Assembly (NCBI GenBank): GCA_050304615.1
Contig: JBNLDW010000011.1
Coordinates: 496,001 to 560,000 of the forward strand
Length of the DNA stretch: 64,000 nucleotides
Source of the DNA: CBFDBF01 sp050304615
GTDB lineage: Bacteria > Pseudomonadota > Gammaproteobacteria > Chromatiales > Chromatiaceae
Reading direction: 5' to 3'
The notes under the pieces: generated by a model
Databases searched by the model: none
What the model was told of the DNA's origin: nothing
What the model saw: the letters and a program-made list of their open reading frames with translations, nothing else
Part shown: one piece after another, positions 26,106 through 34,915 of the stretch
Layout of the letters: the number at the start of each line of letters is the position of its first letter
Numbering within the stretch: the stretch's first letter is position 1
Program-made: the position numbers and the translations under genes

Positions 26106-27856
26106 CCTGCAGTGATGTAAAGCAGAAATCAGAGGGGCAGACACAAACGTCTGGCAAAGAGGTGACGCTTGACCTGCGCTGGCGTGGAAATATTGGCAGG
26201 GAGTATACCAAGGCGTTTAATCGTATTGCGCTGGATAACCACAACCCATTTATAGAATTCATCTCAACCCTGTCACGCCAATTTGGCAGTAATATCGATT
26301 GGTGGACGGAAAACGTCAGTAGTCGCAATACATTTTCGAGCCCACTATTTTATAGGATATGCGCCTCACTTTTTCTGCAGCAGGCTCTCAAATCAGGATC
26401 CAGTGTTAAAGAAATAACAGTTGATTCACCAGCTCACCTGCAACTTATTAAAGGCATCATTGGCGAGTCTTTACCAGGATGTCGGGTATCCTTGATTCGT
26501 GGTTTAAAGGGGCTGGCCAGGGAGAAGATATTACCCATTGCTGTAGCTATCAAGTATCTGTTTCTATGGTTCTTGGTCAGAGCTTTGTGCCGTAAAAAAG
26601 GCTTGCCTGATAGAAAAGATCTAATATTGATAGATACATTTGTGCTCCCAGGGTTTGAGCAAGAGGACAGATATTACCCTGGTCTGTGGGAGGCCGTAGC
26701 CGCTGATGAGCGCGATAGAGTTTGGTTTGTACCGACGTTTCATGGTTATTCACTGCATCAACTTCCTCGAGCAGTAATGAGCCTTCGTGATTCTGAGCGA
26801 CAATGGATGTTTCGAGAAGAGCAGATCTCTCTAGGCGATCTGCTTTTTGCTTTTGGCCACAAAAAAAGAGTAAAGAAATTTGCTATTGCAAAGCAAGTAT
26901 ACAAGGGTCTAAATATTACACCTCTTGTCATGGAAGAGCTGCGCGCAAATAGTGAGTTAGGATCAGCTGTATTGGGGTTGTTGAACTACTGCTGTTTCAA
27001 GAGGATGCGAGAGAGGGGATTGGATATTGTCAGGACAATAGACTGGTCTGAAAATCAGGTGGTTGATAAGGGGTGGAATGCCGGAGTTGGGGAATATTAT
27101 CCAAATGCCTTTAGTCTAGGTTATCAGGGGTATGCAGTAACGCCACACTACCTTGTGATGTATCCAACAGAGGTAGAGAGAGGGGCGGGGGTTTTGCCAA
27201 AAGAGCTGGCTGTCATAGGTAGTGGGTTTGCGCAACCAAGAGTCAAATATGCACCGACAATGGCGGTGCGGGTTGCGCCTGCATTTCGTTTCGCCAAGAT
27301 ACATAAATTTCATGGCAAGACAAAGAGAGAAGGGAAATATGTGATATTAGTTGCTTTACCGAAGCTCTTGGATGAGGCTGTGGATATCTTATCTGTATTA
27401 CAAGGTGGGGTATTGGAAAATACTGATTCTTCGGATATTGAGTGGTGGGTGAAGATGCATCCCGCACATAACCTAGGAATTCTGGGAAAAGTGGCTGGTG
27501 GGATACAAAGTAAATTGAAATTGCGGACAGAGCCGTTTGATGAATTGGTGTTAATGGTAGATCTTGTTATAAGCACGGCATCTAGTGTCTGCCTGGAGGC
27601 CATAGCTTATGGTACTCCGGTAATTATAGATGCTGGGTCAAAGGGTTTGGTACATAACCCCATCCCTGATACTGTACCAGATGATATATGGTCGATATGT
27701 TATACATCCCAGGATATTGTTGATGCAGTATGTGCGTATCGTGATGGTGGGCGTAATAAGCAGCGGGTATTTGATGAGATCAGCGGCATGGTCAGAAGAG
27801 ATTATTTTGAGCCTGTCACCGAAAGAAACACAAGAGATATGCTAGGGATGCAGTGA
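26102..27856 (+). CDS. Large GT-B-like surface carbohydrate protein of unknown specificity
   Basis: The 584-residue protein probably starts at a TTG overlapping the HAD stop (GAAGAG upstream); GTG starts further in are possible. The N-terminal part has WWTENVSSRN near residues 60-70, a phrase I associate with uncharacterised polysaccharide-locus proteins. The C-terminal part has EWWVKMHPAHN near 449 and LVISTASSVCLEAIAYGTP near 490-508, then DAGSKG. This fits the donor-binding half of a GT-B transferase of the CDP-glycerol/capsule type. It shares this layout, though not clear sequence, with the protein at 13261. Donor and acceptor are unknown. Confidence 0.5.
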   Translation: MTCSDVKQKSEGQTQTSGKEVTLDLRWRGNIGREYTKAFNRIALDNHNPFIEFISTLSRQFGSNIDWWTENVSSRNTFSSPLFYRICASLFLQQALKSGSSVKEITVDSPAHLQLIKGIIGESLPGCRVSLIRGLKGLAREKILPIAVAIKYLFLWFLVRALCRKKGLPDRKDLILIDTFVLPGFEQEDRYYPGLWEAVAADERDRVWFVPTFHGYSLHQLPRAVMSLRDSERQWMFREEQISLGDLLFAFGHKKRVKKFAIAKQVYKGLNITPLVMEELRANSELGSAVLGLLNYCCFKRMRERGLDIVRTIDWSENQVVDKGWNAGVGEYYPNAFSLGYQGYAVTPHYLVMYPTEVERGAGVLPKELAVIGSGFAQPRVKYAPTMAVRVAPAFRFAKIHKFHGKTKREGKYVILVALPKLLDEAVDILSVLQGGVLENTDSSDIEWWVKMHPAHNLGILGKVAGGIQSKLKLRTEPFDELVLMVDLVISTASSVCLEAIAYGTPVIIDAGSKGLVHNPIPDTVPDDIWSICYTSQDIVDAVCAYRDGGRNKQRVFDEISGMVRRDYFEPVTERNTRDMLGMQ

Positions 27857-28788
27857 TGCAGATAAGCGCTGTAATTCCAACCAAGAATCGCCCTGATGAC
27901 CTGGAGCGGTCTGTGCAGTCAGTACTGGAGCAGACCCGCATTCCCGATGAGCTAGTTATCATTGATCAGAGTGATAATGATCTCTCCAAGAATGCTGTGT
28001 ATGCATTAATTGATGCAGCAGATAAGAAGCCGGAACTTATATATGTGCTGGATCCGGAGATTGCTGGCCTTATCCCTGCTAAGCGCGCATCTTTGGATCA
28101 TAGTAGTGGTGATCTGGTCTGTTTCCTGGAAGATGATGTCGTGCTTGAGTCGGGATATGTGAAGGCCATGGAGGTGGCGTTTCGTAGTAAACCCGAGATG
28201 CTTGGCTCCTGTGGATTAGTGACAGAGGGGGCGCAAGTGGATAGTCTCTATCTTTTCCTGTTCCATCTGTTTCATCGCGGTATATTTAGAGATAAAAGAG
28301 TAGGGCTGCATGGCAAGGCTGATAGCGCTGGTAGTGAGCTAATCCCGAGTAATTATCTAAGTGGCGGGCTATCGGCCTACCGTAGAGAGGTGTTTGAGGT
28401 AATCAAGTTCGACACAGTTAATGACTTTTTTATGCTTGAAGATGTTGATTTTTCTACTAGGGCGGTAAAGCATTTTGGCCCTGACAGGTTTTTTATTAAT
28501 CCAAATGCGCGTTTGGTGCATAATATGTCGCCGGTCAACCGATCACGTATGGGGCCTCGTTGGAAGCGCAAGGCAATGGAATTTATCCTGTTCTATAAGA
28601 AGCATAGTGATCAACCGGCCGCACTATTAAGCTTGATATGGTTGTTTGTGGGGTTGAGCATTGAATCTATATATTCGTCTGCGCGCATGTTTCATAAGGG
28701 CCCTATAATCGGTCTTCTCAGGGGTATATATAAAGGAATCAATCAGCATTTATTGCCACTAGAGGATGATAAAGGTAGTAGTCGATAA
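27856..28788 (+). CDS. Family 2 glycosyltransferase (GT-A)
   Basis: SAVIPTKNRPDDLERSVQSVLEQT is seen at residues 4-27 and FLEDDVVLESGY near 93-104 carries the DxD-like metal site. NYLSGGLSAYRR near 170 and FMLEDVDFSTR near 194 give the acceptor region with the catalytic acid. The C-terminal 60 residues contain one or two membrane-associated hydrophobic segments. The start at 27856 (TGATG overlap) is preferred over GTG 27853. It is the last gene before a 643-base non-coding gap, so it likely closes this transcription unit. The transferred sugar is unknown. Confidence 0.85.
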   Translation: MQISAVIPTKNRPDDLERSVQSVLEQTRIPDELVIIDQSDNDLSKNAVYALIDAADKKPELIYVLDPEIAGLIPAKRASLDHSSGDLVCFLEDDVVLESGYVKAMEVAFRSKPEMLGSCGLVTEGAQVDSLYLFLFHLFHRGIFRDKRVGLHGKADSAGSELIPSNYLSGGLSAYRREVFEVIKFDTVNDFFMLEDVDFSTRAVKHFGPDRFFINPNARLVHNMSPVNRSRMGPRWKRKAMEFILFYKKHSDQPAALLSLIWLFVGLSIESIYSSARMFHKGPIIGLLRGIYKGINQHLLPLEDDKGSSR

Positions 28789-29431
28789 TTATTTACACGT
28801 AATCGTAGTTTGTATGGTCATCTAGTGAACCGGGGGTTGCTAGAGAATGAGTAAGAAGTTGTACTATAATCGCAATGCGGATGCGTAGTCTATGCATTAC
28901 AGGCGTAGATTTAGTATTGTGCTATATAGTGGTAGCGCACATGAACTGACATATTCTATGTTGGTTCATAATAGTAACAATTAGGCCAGGAAGTTGTTTT
29001 TGGGTAGAGTTCCTATCCCTTTAGATCACATACATATTCTTCAAGTGTAAAACGGCCCGTAGTAGGGCGCCTGCCTGTATGCGGAAACAATCAAGGGCGC
29101 GCTTCCTTGTTATCTGGTTATTCTAGGTCTTGGTTCATGCGGGCATGTCTCTAGTCTTTTACCTGGGGATAGCTGCCAGGATAGTAACTCGGTAATACCG
29201 GCACGCAATTATCCCCGGCATCCACTGGGGGGTAGTATGATGTCGGCAGTCCTGGGCAACTGTAGGGAGATATATCTATAGCAGCAGGGAGTGAGAGGCG
29301 AGAAGCAATATCGTGTCGGCGCAAGGGTGAGGGATTACGGTTGTTAATACAATAGAGCCGAAAGGTGGCCGAGATGTTTTGCGTGACCAGGAGGCATGGA
29401 GTAAAACGATTGATGAATCATAGGTTCCTGA
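28789..29431. other. 643-base gene-free gap with leader-like elements
   Basis: No convincing coding frame was found. The stretch holds a good -10 box TATAAT (28865-28870) without a clear -35, and AGTGGTAGC (28928-28936), which resembles the left half of a JUMPstart leader. Small hairpins are present (GCCC/GGGC at 29055-29068, CCTGG/CCAGG at 29162-29180). An ops-like element follows at 29228-29239. It looks like a promoter and a long leader for the genes from 29432 onward. Confidence 0.45.
29228..29239 (+). promoter_or_regulatory. ops-like element upstream of the second glycan operon
   Basis: GGGGGTAGTATG differs from the degenerate ops pattern GGCGGTAGNNTG only at position three. It lies in non-coding DNA about 190 bases before the SDR gene at 29432 and close to CCCC/GGGG-rich sequence that could form a hairpin. 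A chance match is possible in a window of this size. Confidence 0.4.
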
Positions 29432-30346
29432 ATGTTAGTGGCAATTACAGGCGGTAGCGGTTTTATCGGTCAGAATCTGGCTTATGCCCATCTGAAGAGG
29501 GGGGATCATGTTCGGCTGCTCTCTAGAGCGCCACGGCAAGATTCGAATGTTAAATGGATTCAGGGTGACCTGACTGATCCTGATATAGATTTGAGTGCAC
29601 TGATTAATGGGGTTGATGTGCTATATCACTGTGCTGCTGAGTTGAATGATGAATCTGCTATGCCGGTTTTGCATGTAGATGGTACGCGTCGTCTAGTGGA
29701 GGCAGCTAAAGGAGAAGTAGGTCGTTGGGTGCAACTGAGTAGTGTTGGCGCCTATGGCCCTTGTCTAGATGGTGTGGTTACGGAGCTGAGCCCAGAATAT
29801 CCCGCTAATACTTATGAGGTAACAAAGACGATATCAGATGGTATTGTCAGACAAAGTGGAATCCCATTCGTAATTTTGCGTCCGTCCATCGTGTTCAGTG
29901 AAACAATGAGCAATCAATCTCTGTTTCAAATGCAGAGGATGATTAGCAAGGGGCTGTTTTTTTATATAGGCAAGCCAGGCGCGATGGTTAATTACATCCA
30001 TGTGGATGATGTAATGGAGGCATTGTGCTTGTGTGCGACTGACTCAAGGGCTGTTAATAAAACATTTAATCTATCCCAAACAACAAATGTAGAAAGTATG
30101 GTTGCAGCTCTTATGGCTGGAAGTAGGGCGAGTGCAGGGTTTTACAGGTTGCCTTTCTTGCCAGTCTACGTTATGGCAGTTCTGTTTGGTTGGATTCCAG
30201 GGTTTCCATTAACACGGGCAAGGGTAGCCGCGCTAACTAGCAAGTGTAGCTATGCCTCGAATAAAATTGAGCAAGAGCTCGGCTTTGAATTTGGGGATAC
30301 TTTAGAGAGCCGTTTCCGTGTATTTGGGAATAAGGTTTGTCATTAA
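29432..30346 (+). CDS. NAD-dependent sugar epimerase/dehydratase (extended SDR)
   Basis: MLVAITGGSGFIGQNLA is the Rossmann loop. LYHCAAELND lies near residue 67, WVQLSSVGAYGP near 99 holds the Ser, and YEVTKTISD near 129 the Tyr-x3-Lys pair. The 304-residue enzyme belongs with WbpV/WbfT-like C4-epimerases or reductases that prepare a UDP-sugar for glycosyl transfer, or make the UDP-QuiNAc type precursor. It opens the unit after the 643-base gap. A short hydrophobic patch near residues 240-255 is unusual for a soluble SDR but occurs in this subgroup. Confidence 0.78.
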   Translation: MLVAITGGSGFIGQNLAYAHLKRGDHVRLLSRAPRQDSNVKWIQGDLTDPDIDLSALINGVDVLYHCAAELNDESAMPVLHVDGTRRLVEAAKGEVGRWVQLSSVGAYGPCLDGVVTELSPEYPANTYEVTKTISDGIVRQSGIPFVILRPSIVFSETMSNQSLFQMQRMISKGLFFYIGKPGAMVNYIHVDDVMEALCLCATDSRAVNKTFNLSQTTNVESMVAALMAGSRASAGFYRLPFLPVYVMAVLFGWIPGFPLTRARVAALTSKCSYASNKIEQELGFEFGDTLESRFRVFGNKVCH

Positions 30347-30389
30347 AATGATTGTAAAAGTCACAAGTAGGTCTCATGGAGTTTAATTG

Positions 30390-31550
30390 GTGAAAAAGTC
30401 AGTCTGTATCGTGACAGCCAGTGATATGACTGTGCGGGCATTTATGCTTGACCACATTCGCGAGTTGACTCGTCATTATGATGTTTGCGTAGTGACGGGA
30501 TCTGATAGTTTTGATTTGTCAAAGGAGTATGGCATCAATGCTGTCAATATCACTATTCCAATTGTACGCTCGATTTCGCCACTGAGTGATTTGCGGGCCC
30601 TGTATTTGTTGTGGCGACTATTTAGAGGGCGGCATTTCGATCTAGTGCATTCAGTGACTCCAAAGTCAGGTTTGTTAACGATGCTGGCGGGATTGTTGGC
30701 TGGCATTAGGCAAAGAGTTCATACTTTTACAGGGCAGGTATGGGTTACACATAAAGGTGCCAGCCGTCTGTTTTTAAAAAACATGGACAAGATCATCGCG
30801 TCAAGCGCGAATAATGTTCTGGTAGATAGCTTGTCGCAACTAGATTTTTTGATTTCTGAGGAGGTTGTTGCTCCAGGCAAGGCATCGGTTTTAGCTAATG
30901 GTTCTATTAGTGGTGTAAATCTGTCACGTTTTCATCCCAGGGATAATATGAGATCGCGAATTAGGAGTGAGCTAGATATTCCTAAGGATGATGTTGTCTT
31001 GTTGTTTTTGGGTCGCCTGAATCGTGATAAAGGTGTTCTTGACCTGGCTCGGGCGTTTTCCCTATTAGCTGCAAAGTATCACCAGACGCACCTGTTGTTT
31101 GTAGGGGCAGATGAAGGTGGTATGGAGAGAGAGGTAAAACGAATTTGCTCAAGATGTCCTAGTCGGGTGCATTTTGTGAGTTTTACCAAGGAGCCAGAGT
31201 ACTATATGAATGTTGCGGATGCTTTCTGCTTACCGAGCTATCGCGAAGGATTTGGCAGCGTAGTTATTGAGGCTGGCGCCAGCGGGGTTCCGTCTATTGG
31301 TTCAAGGATATATGGCATTACAGATTCAATTGAGGATGGAGTAACTGGGTTGCTGTTCACGCCAGGTAATATTGATAAACTATATAGTGAAATTGCTAAG
31401 CTCATCGAAAACCCAGGCCTGCGAAAAAAGATGGGTGAGGCAGCCAAGAATAGAGCAGAGAAGATGTTCCCGAGCAGTCTAATCACGAGCAAATTGATTG
31501 GGTATTATCAAAAAATACTAGGCAGTAATAGTAGGGACGCTTTAAGTTAA
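30390..31550 (+). CDS. Family 4 glycosyltransferase
   Basis: From a GTG preceded by GGAG at eight bases (an adjacent TTG at 30387 is less likely) the protein has 386 residues of GT-B fold. LFLGRLNRDKGVLDLARAF near 206 opens the donor-binding domain. PSYREGFGSVVIEAGASGVP near 281-300 carries the E-x7-E motif of retaining GT4 enzymes. HTFTGQVW near 114 is the acceptor-side block also seen in PglA- and CapM-like enzymes. It probably adds the second or a later sugar of the repeat in the cytoplasm. Confidence 0.87.
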   Translation: MKKSVCIVTASDMTVRAFMLDHIRELTRHYDVCVVTGSDSFDLSKEYGINAVNITIPIVRSISPLSDLRALYLLWRLFRGRHFDLVHSVTPKSGLLTMLAGLLAGIRQRVHTFTGQVWVTHKGASRLFLKNMDKIIASSANNVLVDSLSQLDFLISEEVVAPGKASVLANGSISGVNLSRFHPRDNMRSRIRSELDIPKDDVVLLFLGRLNRDKGVLDLARAFSLLAAKYHQTHLLFVGADEGGMEREVKRICSRCPSRVHFVSFTKEPEYYMNVADAFCLPSYREGFGSVVIEAGASGVPSIGSRIYGITDSIEDGVTGLLFTPGNIDKLYSEIAKLIENPGLRKKMGEAAKNRAEKMFPSSLITSKLIGYYQKILGSNSRDALS

Positions 31551-31669
31551 AAATATATGGAATTTAAGAGCAAGCAACAATGTTCTGGTTAAGCAACACC
31601 CAACAACTTTGTGATGCCTGGAATGTGTCGTTGTTTGATGCCTCCATAGTTCAACTGAGTGCCGAGTAA

Positions 31670-33634
31670 ATGTGTGGCGTTGTAGGAATTCTAGGATGGA
31701 ATAAAGTCGAGCGTAACATTGCCTTTAAAGATGTTGTGGGCGATATGGCGGCTACGTTAAAGCATCGTGGCCCAGATGACAAAGGCGAATACCTAGATGA
31801 AGAGGCTGGTCTTGCCCTTGCTCATCGCAGACTCTCAATCCTGGATATTTCAGCAGCCGGGCACCAGCCTATGATTTCCACGTGCGGACGTTACGTCATA
31901 GTTTTTAATGGTGAAATCTATAATCATAAAGAACTGCGTAAGGAGCTGGAGAGCTATGATTATTCTCTAAGCTGGCGCGGCCATGCTGACACAGAGACCT
32001 TACTTGCAGCTATTTCAGTCTGGGGTATTGAGTCGGCTATAAATAAATGTGTGGGTATGTTTGCTTTTGCAGTATGGGATAGACAACATAAGGTGCTTAC
32101 TCTGGCTCGTGATCGCCTAGGTGAGAAGCCCCTCTACTATGGATGGTTTGGCGGAGTTTTTCTATTTGCTTCCGAGATAAAGGCATTACATAAATATCCT
32201 GGGTTTTCTGGGAAAATAGATCGGGATGCGCTTTGCCTCTATTTGCGCCATAACTGTGTTCCTGCTCCATACTCTATTTATAAAGGGGTTTATAAACTGC
32301 CTCCAGGCAATGTCCTGACTGTTTCGAGTGGCAGCCTAGAATCACAACCTAAACCCTATTGGTCGCTGTGTGAAGTTGCTAAAAATGGACAGATAAATCT
32401 GTTTAACGGCGATGATGTGGAAGCGGTAGACGAATTGGAGCGTCTGCTGGATCAAGCCATAAATGGTCAGATGCTAGCTGATGTTCCCTTAGGTGCATTC
32501 CTTTCAGGCGGCATTGATTCTTCTGCAGTAGTTGCTCTTATGCAGGCGCGTTCTAGCAGTCCTGTGCAGACATTCACATTAGGTTTTCACGAGTCTTCGT
32601 ACAACGAGGCAACACATGCTCAAGCGGTAGCTACGCATTTGGGCACAGATCATACAGAGTTGTATGTTAGTCCTGCAGAGGTCATGCAGGTTATCCTTCG
32701 ATTGCCAGAACTTTATGATGAGCCATTCTCCGATTCATCCCAGATCCCAACTTTTCTTGTCAGTCAGTTAGCCAAAAAACAAGTCACGGTTAGCCTATCT
32801 GGGGATGGCGGCGATGAATTGTTTGGCGGCTACAATCGACACCACTGGGCGGCGCATATATGGCGGCGGTTAGGTTATCTTCCAAGGCCTCTGCGAGTGG
32901 TGCTTGCTGCAGCTATGCAAGCGTTGCCGCCTAACGCCTGGGATTCTGTATTCATGCGTCTGGGAGATTTGTTGCCAAGGTCATTACGGCAGCGTAATCC
33001 TGGGGATAAGTTGCATAAGTTGTCTGAAATTATAGCGTCACGGGGCAAGGATGAGGTGTACTTGAATCTTGTTTCACATTGGAAGAAACCTGATGGTTTG
33101 GTCAAGGGGGGCGTGGAGCCGCTAAGTTTGGTAACCGACCATAGTTGCGGAGCAAGCCTACAAAGATTCGAAAGCAGTATGATGTATTTAGACACAGTGA
33201 CCTACTTACCGGATGATATTTTGACCAAGGTGGATAGGGCAACGATGGGCGTTAGTCTAGAGAGCCGGATGCCTATGCTGGATCACCGTCTGGTGGAGTT
33301 TGCTTGGCATTTACCTCTTGCGATGAAGATCCGTAATGGTCAGGGTAAATGGCTGTTGCGGCAGATGCTCTATCGCCATGTGCCACGTGGGTTGATTGAG
33401 CGTCCTAAGGCTGGTTTTGGCTTGCCTGTGGGTGACTGGTTACGTGGGCCGCTTCGTGAATGGGCGGAGGCTTTGTTAGACGAAAGCAGGCTTGTGCGTG
33501 AAGGATATTTCCATCCTGGACCCATTCGCAATTGCTGGCTAGAGCACCTCTCCGGTAAATATAACAGAGCCTATTATCTATGGGATGTATTGATGTTTCA
33601 GTCTTGGTTGGAACAGGATCGGCTGCGCGTCTAG
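31670..33634 (+). CDS. asnB: Asparagine synthase-like glutamine amidotransferase
   Basis: The protein starts MCGVVGILG, giving Cys2 as the nucleophile of a class II glutamine amidotransferase domain (about 1-210, with RGPDDKGEY and FNGEIYNHKELR). The synthetase domain shows the PP-loop LSGGIDSSAV near 278-287 and SGDGGDELFGGY near 380. It makes an AMP-activated carboxylate into an amide. Full length (654) and all key motifs are intact. In O-antigen loci such copies often amidate uronic or ulosonic acids, so modification of the glycan is as likely as asparagine synthesis. Confidence 0.85.
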   Translation: MCGVVGILGWNKVERNIAFKDVVGDMAATLKHRGPDDKGEYLDEEAGLALAHRRLSILDISAAGHQPMISTCGRYVIVFNGEIYNHKELRKELESYDYSLSWRGHADTETLLAAISVWGIESAINKCVGMFAFAVWDRQHKVLTLARDRLGEKPLYYGWFGGVFLFASEIKALHKYPGFSGKIDRDALCLYLRHNCVPAPYSIYKGVYKLPPGNVLTVSSGSLESQPKPYWSLCEVAKNGQINLFNGDDVEAVDELERLLDQAINGQMLADVPLGAFLSGGIDSSAVVALMQARSSSPVQTFTLGFHESSYNEATHAQAVATHLGTDHTELYVSPAEVMQVILRLPELYDEPFSDSSQIPTFLVSQLAKKQVTVSLSGDGGDELFGGYNRHHWAAHIWRRLGYLPRPLRVVLAAAMQALPPNAWDSVFMRLGDLLPRSLRQRNPGDKLHKLSEIIASRGKDEVYLNLVSHWKKPDGLVKGGVEPLSLVTDHSCGASLQRFESSMMYLDTVTYLPDDILTKVDRATMGVSLESRMPMLDHRLVEFAWHLPLAMKIRNGQGKWLLRQMLYRHVPRGLIERPKAGFGLPVGDWLRGPLREWAEALLDESRLVREGYFHPGPIRNCWLEHLSGKYNRAYYLWDVLMFQSWLEQDRLRV

Positions 33635-33685
33635 GATCTCCGTAAATACCATGTGTCCAACCAGGTCATTACTTAAGATTGCATA

Positions 33686-34915
33686 ATGTATCTACGCCCT
33701 AACAATTATTGGTCACTGGTAGAGGGCATGGCCAGTGCTATTTACCAGCTTTGTATCATTTCATTGATCTCAAGGTATTGTGGTTTGTCTGATTTAGGGC
33801 AATATGGTTTTGCGATGGCAATTTCTGCGCCGATATTCATGTTGGTAAATATGAGGCTGAGGTTTATCTATGTTTCAGGTAGGCCTGAATGTTTAAATGC
33901 ATTCTTCCCATGTTTTGTGTTGAGGGTCATCACCTCCACATGTGCCGCTGTTCTTATTATTATCCCGGCATGGATAGCATCTCCGGGTATTGCTTTGATA
34001 GTGACTACTGTAACTCTGTTTAAGTATTTTGAGTCGCTTTCTGATTTTATCTATTCATTGTTTCATAGGCGTGCAGAGATGGTCTATGTCGCGAGATCTA
34101 GCGTACTCTCAACTGTGTTGTCTGTAGTTGCTGCGTGGTCTGTTTTTGAGTTGGGTTATAGCGTGATAGCAGCCCTGTTTTCCATAGTGTTAATGAAAAT
34201 AGCAGTGTTTGCTTTGTATGATGTACGTGCGGCGTTTGCTCAAGATGAGGACTGGGGTGTCAGTAGAGTTCAATTGTCCTGGATCATTAAAGTGATTGTA
34301 AGTCTGTATCCATTGGGTGTTCTGGCTTTGCTGTCATCTTTTTCATTTAATGCTCCTCGACTGTTTTTAGGCTGGAGTGGAGACATGGAATCCGCAGGTA
34401 TTTATACCGGTTTATCACATCTTGTACTAGGAGGCGCGATTTTAGTAAATGCTGTTGCATTTCCATTATTGCGTGTGATGGGTGAGTCGCATATGAGGGG
34501 GGAGTTTGATATTACAAGTGGAGCCATTAAACACTTAATGTATATGAGTGCTCTATTTGGTGTAGTATCTGTGGCGTTTGTTTATTTTATGGGCGAGGAA
34601 GTATTGCTTATTCTGTATGGCGCAAAATTTCAAGGTAATTGGGAGGCGTTTGTTATGATTGCGTTGGCTGGTAGCTTGCATTATCAGGTTCTTATAGTTA
34701 ATCATGCTGGGACGTCTATTGGGTATTTTAATAAGATAGTAGCTTGGCAGGGTTTGTCTGCAGTTGCTGTTCTAATGGGATTATTTTTTCTTGCTCCTGC
34801 GTATGGAGTTATGGGTGCTGGTATTGCGTGGGCTTTTGGCTCAGGAATCCAAGTCGCTCTATTTCTGAAATCAAGGAGGTCAATGTTGTTTCCTAATGAA
34901 GCGAGAGCATGTTGA
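33686..34915 (+). CDS. wzx: Wzx-like polysaccharide flippase (MOP superfamily)
   Basis: The 409-residue protein is almost entirely hydrophobic, with about twelve membrane segments and a GQYGFAMAISAP start typical of the oligosaccharide flippase family. Such proteins turn undecaprenyl-diphosphate-linked repeats across the inner membrane. It is followed at once by a sulfotransferase (overlap of seven bases) and a Wzy-like polymerase, a usual O-antigen order. The symbol is by family and position; these proteins vary too much for a firm substrate call. Confidence 0.75.
   Translation: MYLRPNNYWSLVEGMASAIYQLCIISLISRYCGLSDLGQYGFAMAISAPIFMLVNMRLRFIYVSGRPECLNAFFPCFVLRVITSTCAAVLIIIPAWIASPGIALIVTTVTLFKYFESLSDFIYSLFHRRAEMVYVARSSVLSTVLSVVAAWSVFELGYSVIAALFSIVLMKIAVFALYDVRAAFAQDEDWGVSRVQLSWIIKVIVSLYPLGVLALLSSFSFNAPRLFLGWSGDMESAGIYTGLSHLVLGGAILVNAVAFPLLRVMGESHMRGEFDITSGAIKHLMYMSALFGVVSVAFVYFMGEEVLLILYGAKFQGNWEAFVMIALAGSLHYQVLIVNHAGTSIGYFNKIVAWQGLSAVAVLMGLFFLAPAYGVMGAGIAWAFGSGIQVALFLKSRRSMLFPNEARAC

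Noticed and set aside
29450..29461. GGCGGTAGCGGT, close to the ops sequence
   Set aside because: It lies inside the coding sequence at 29432 and spells the Gly-Gly-Ser-Gly nucleotide-binding loop; the last two bases do not match ops.
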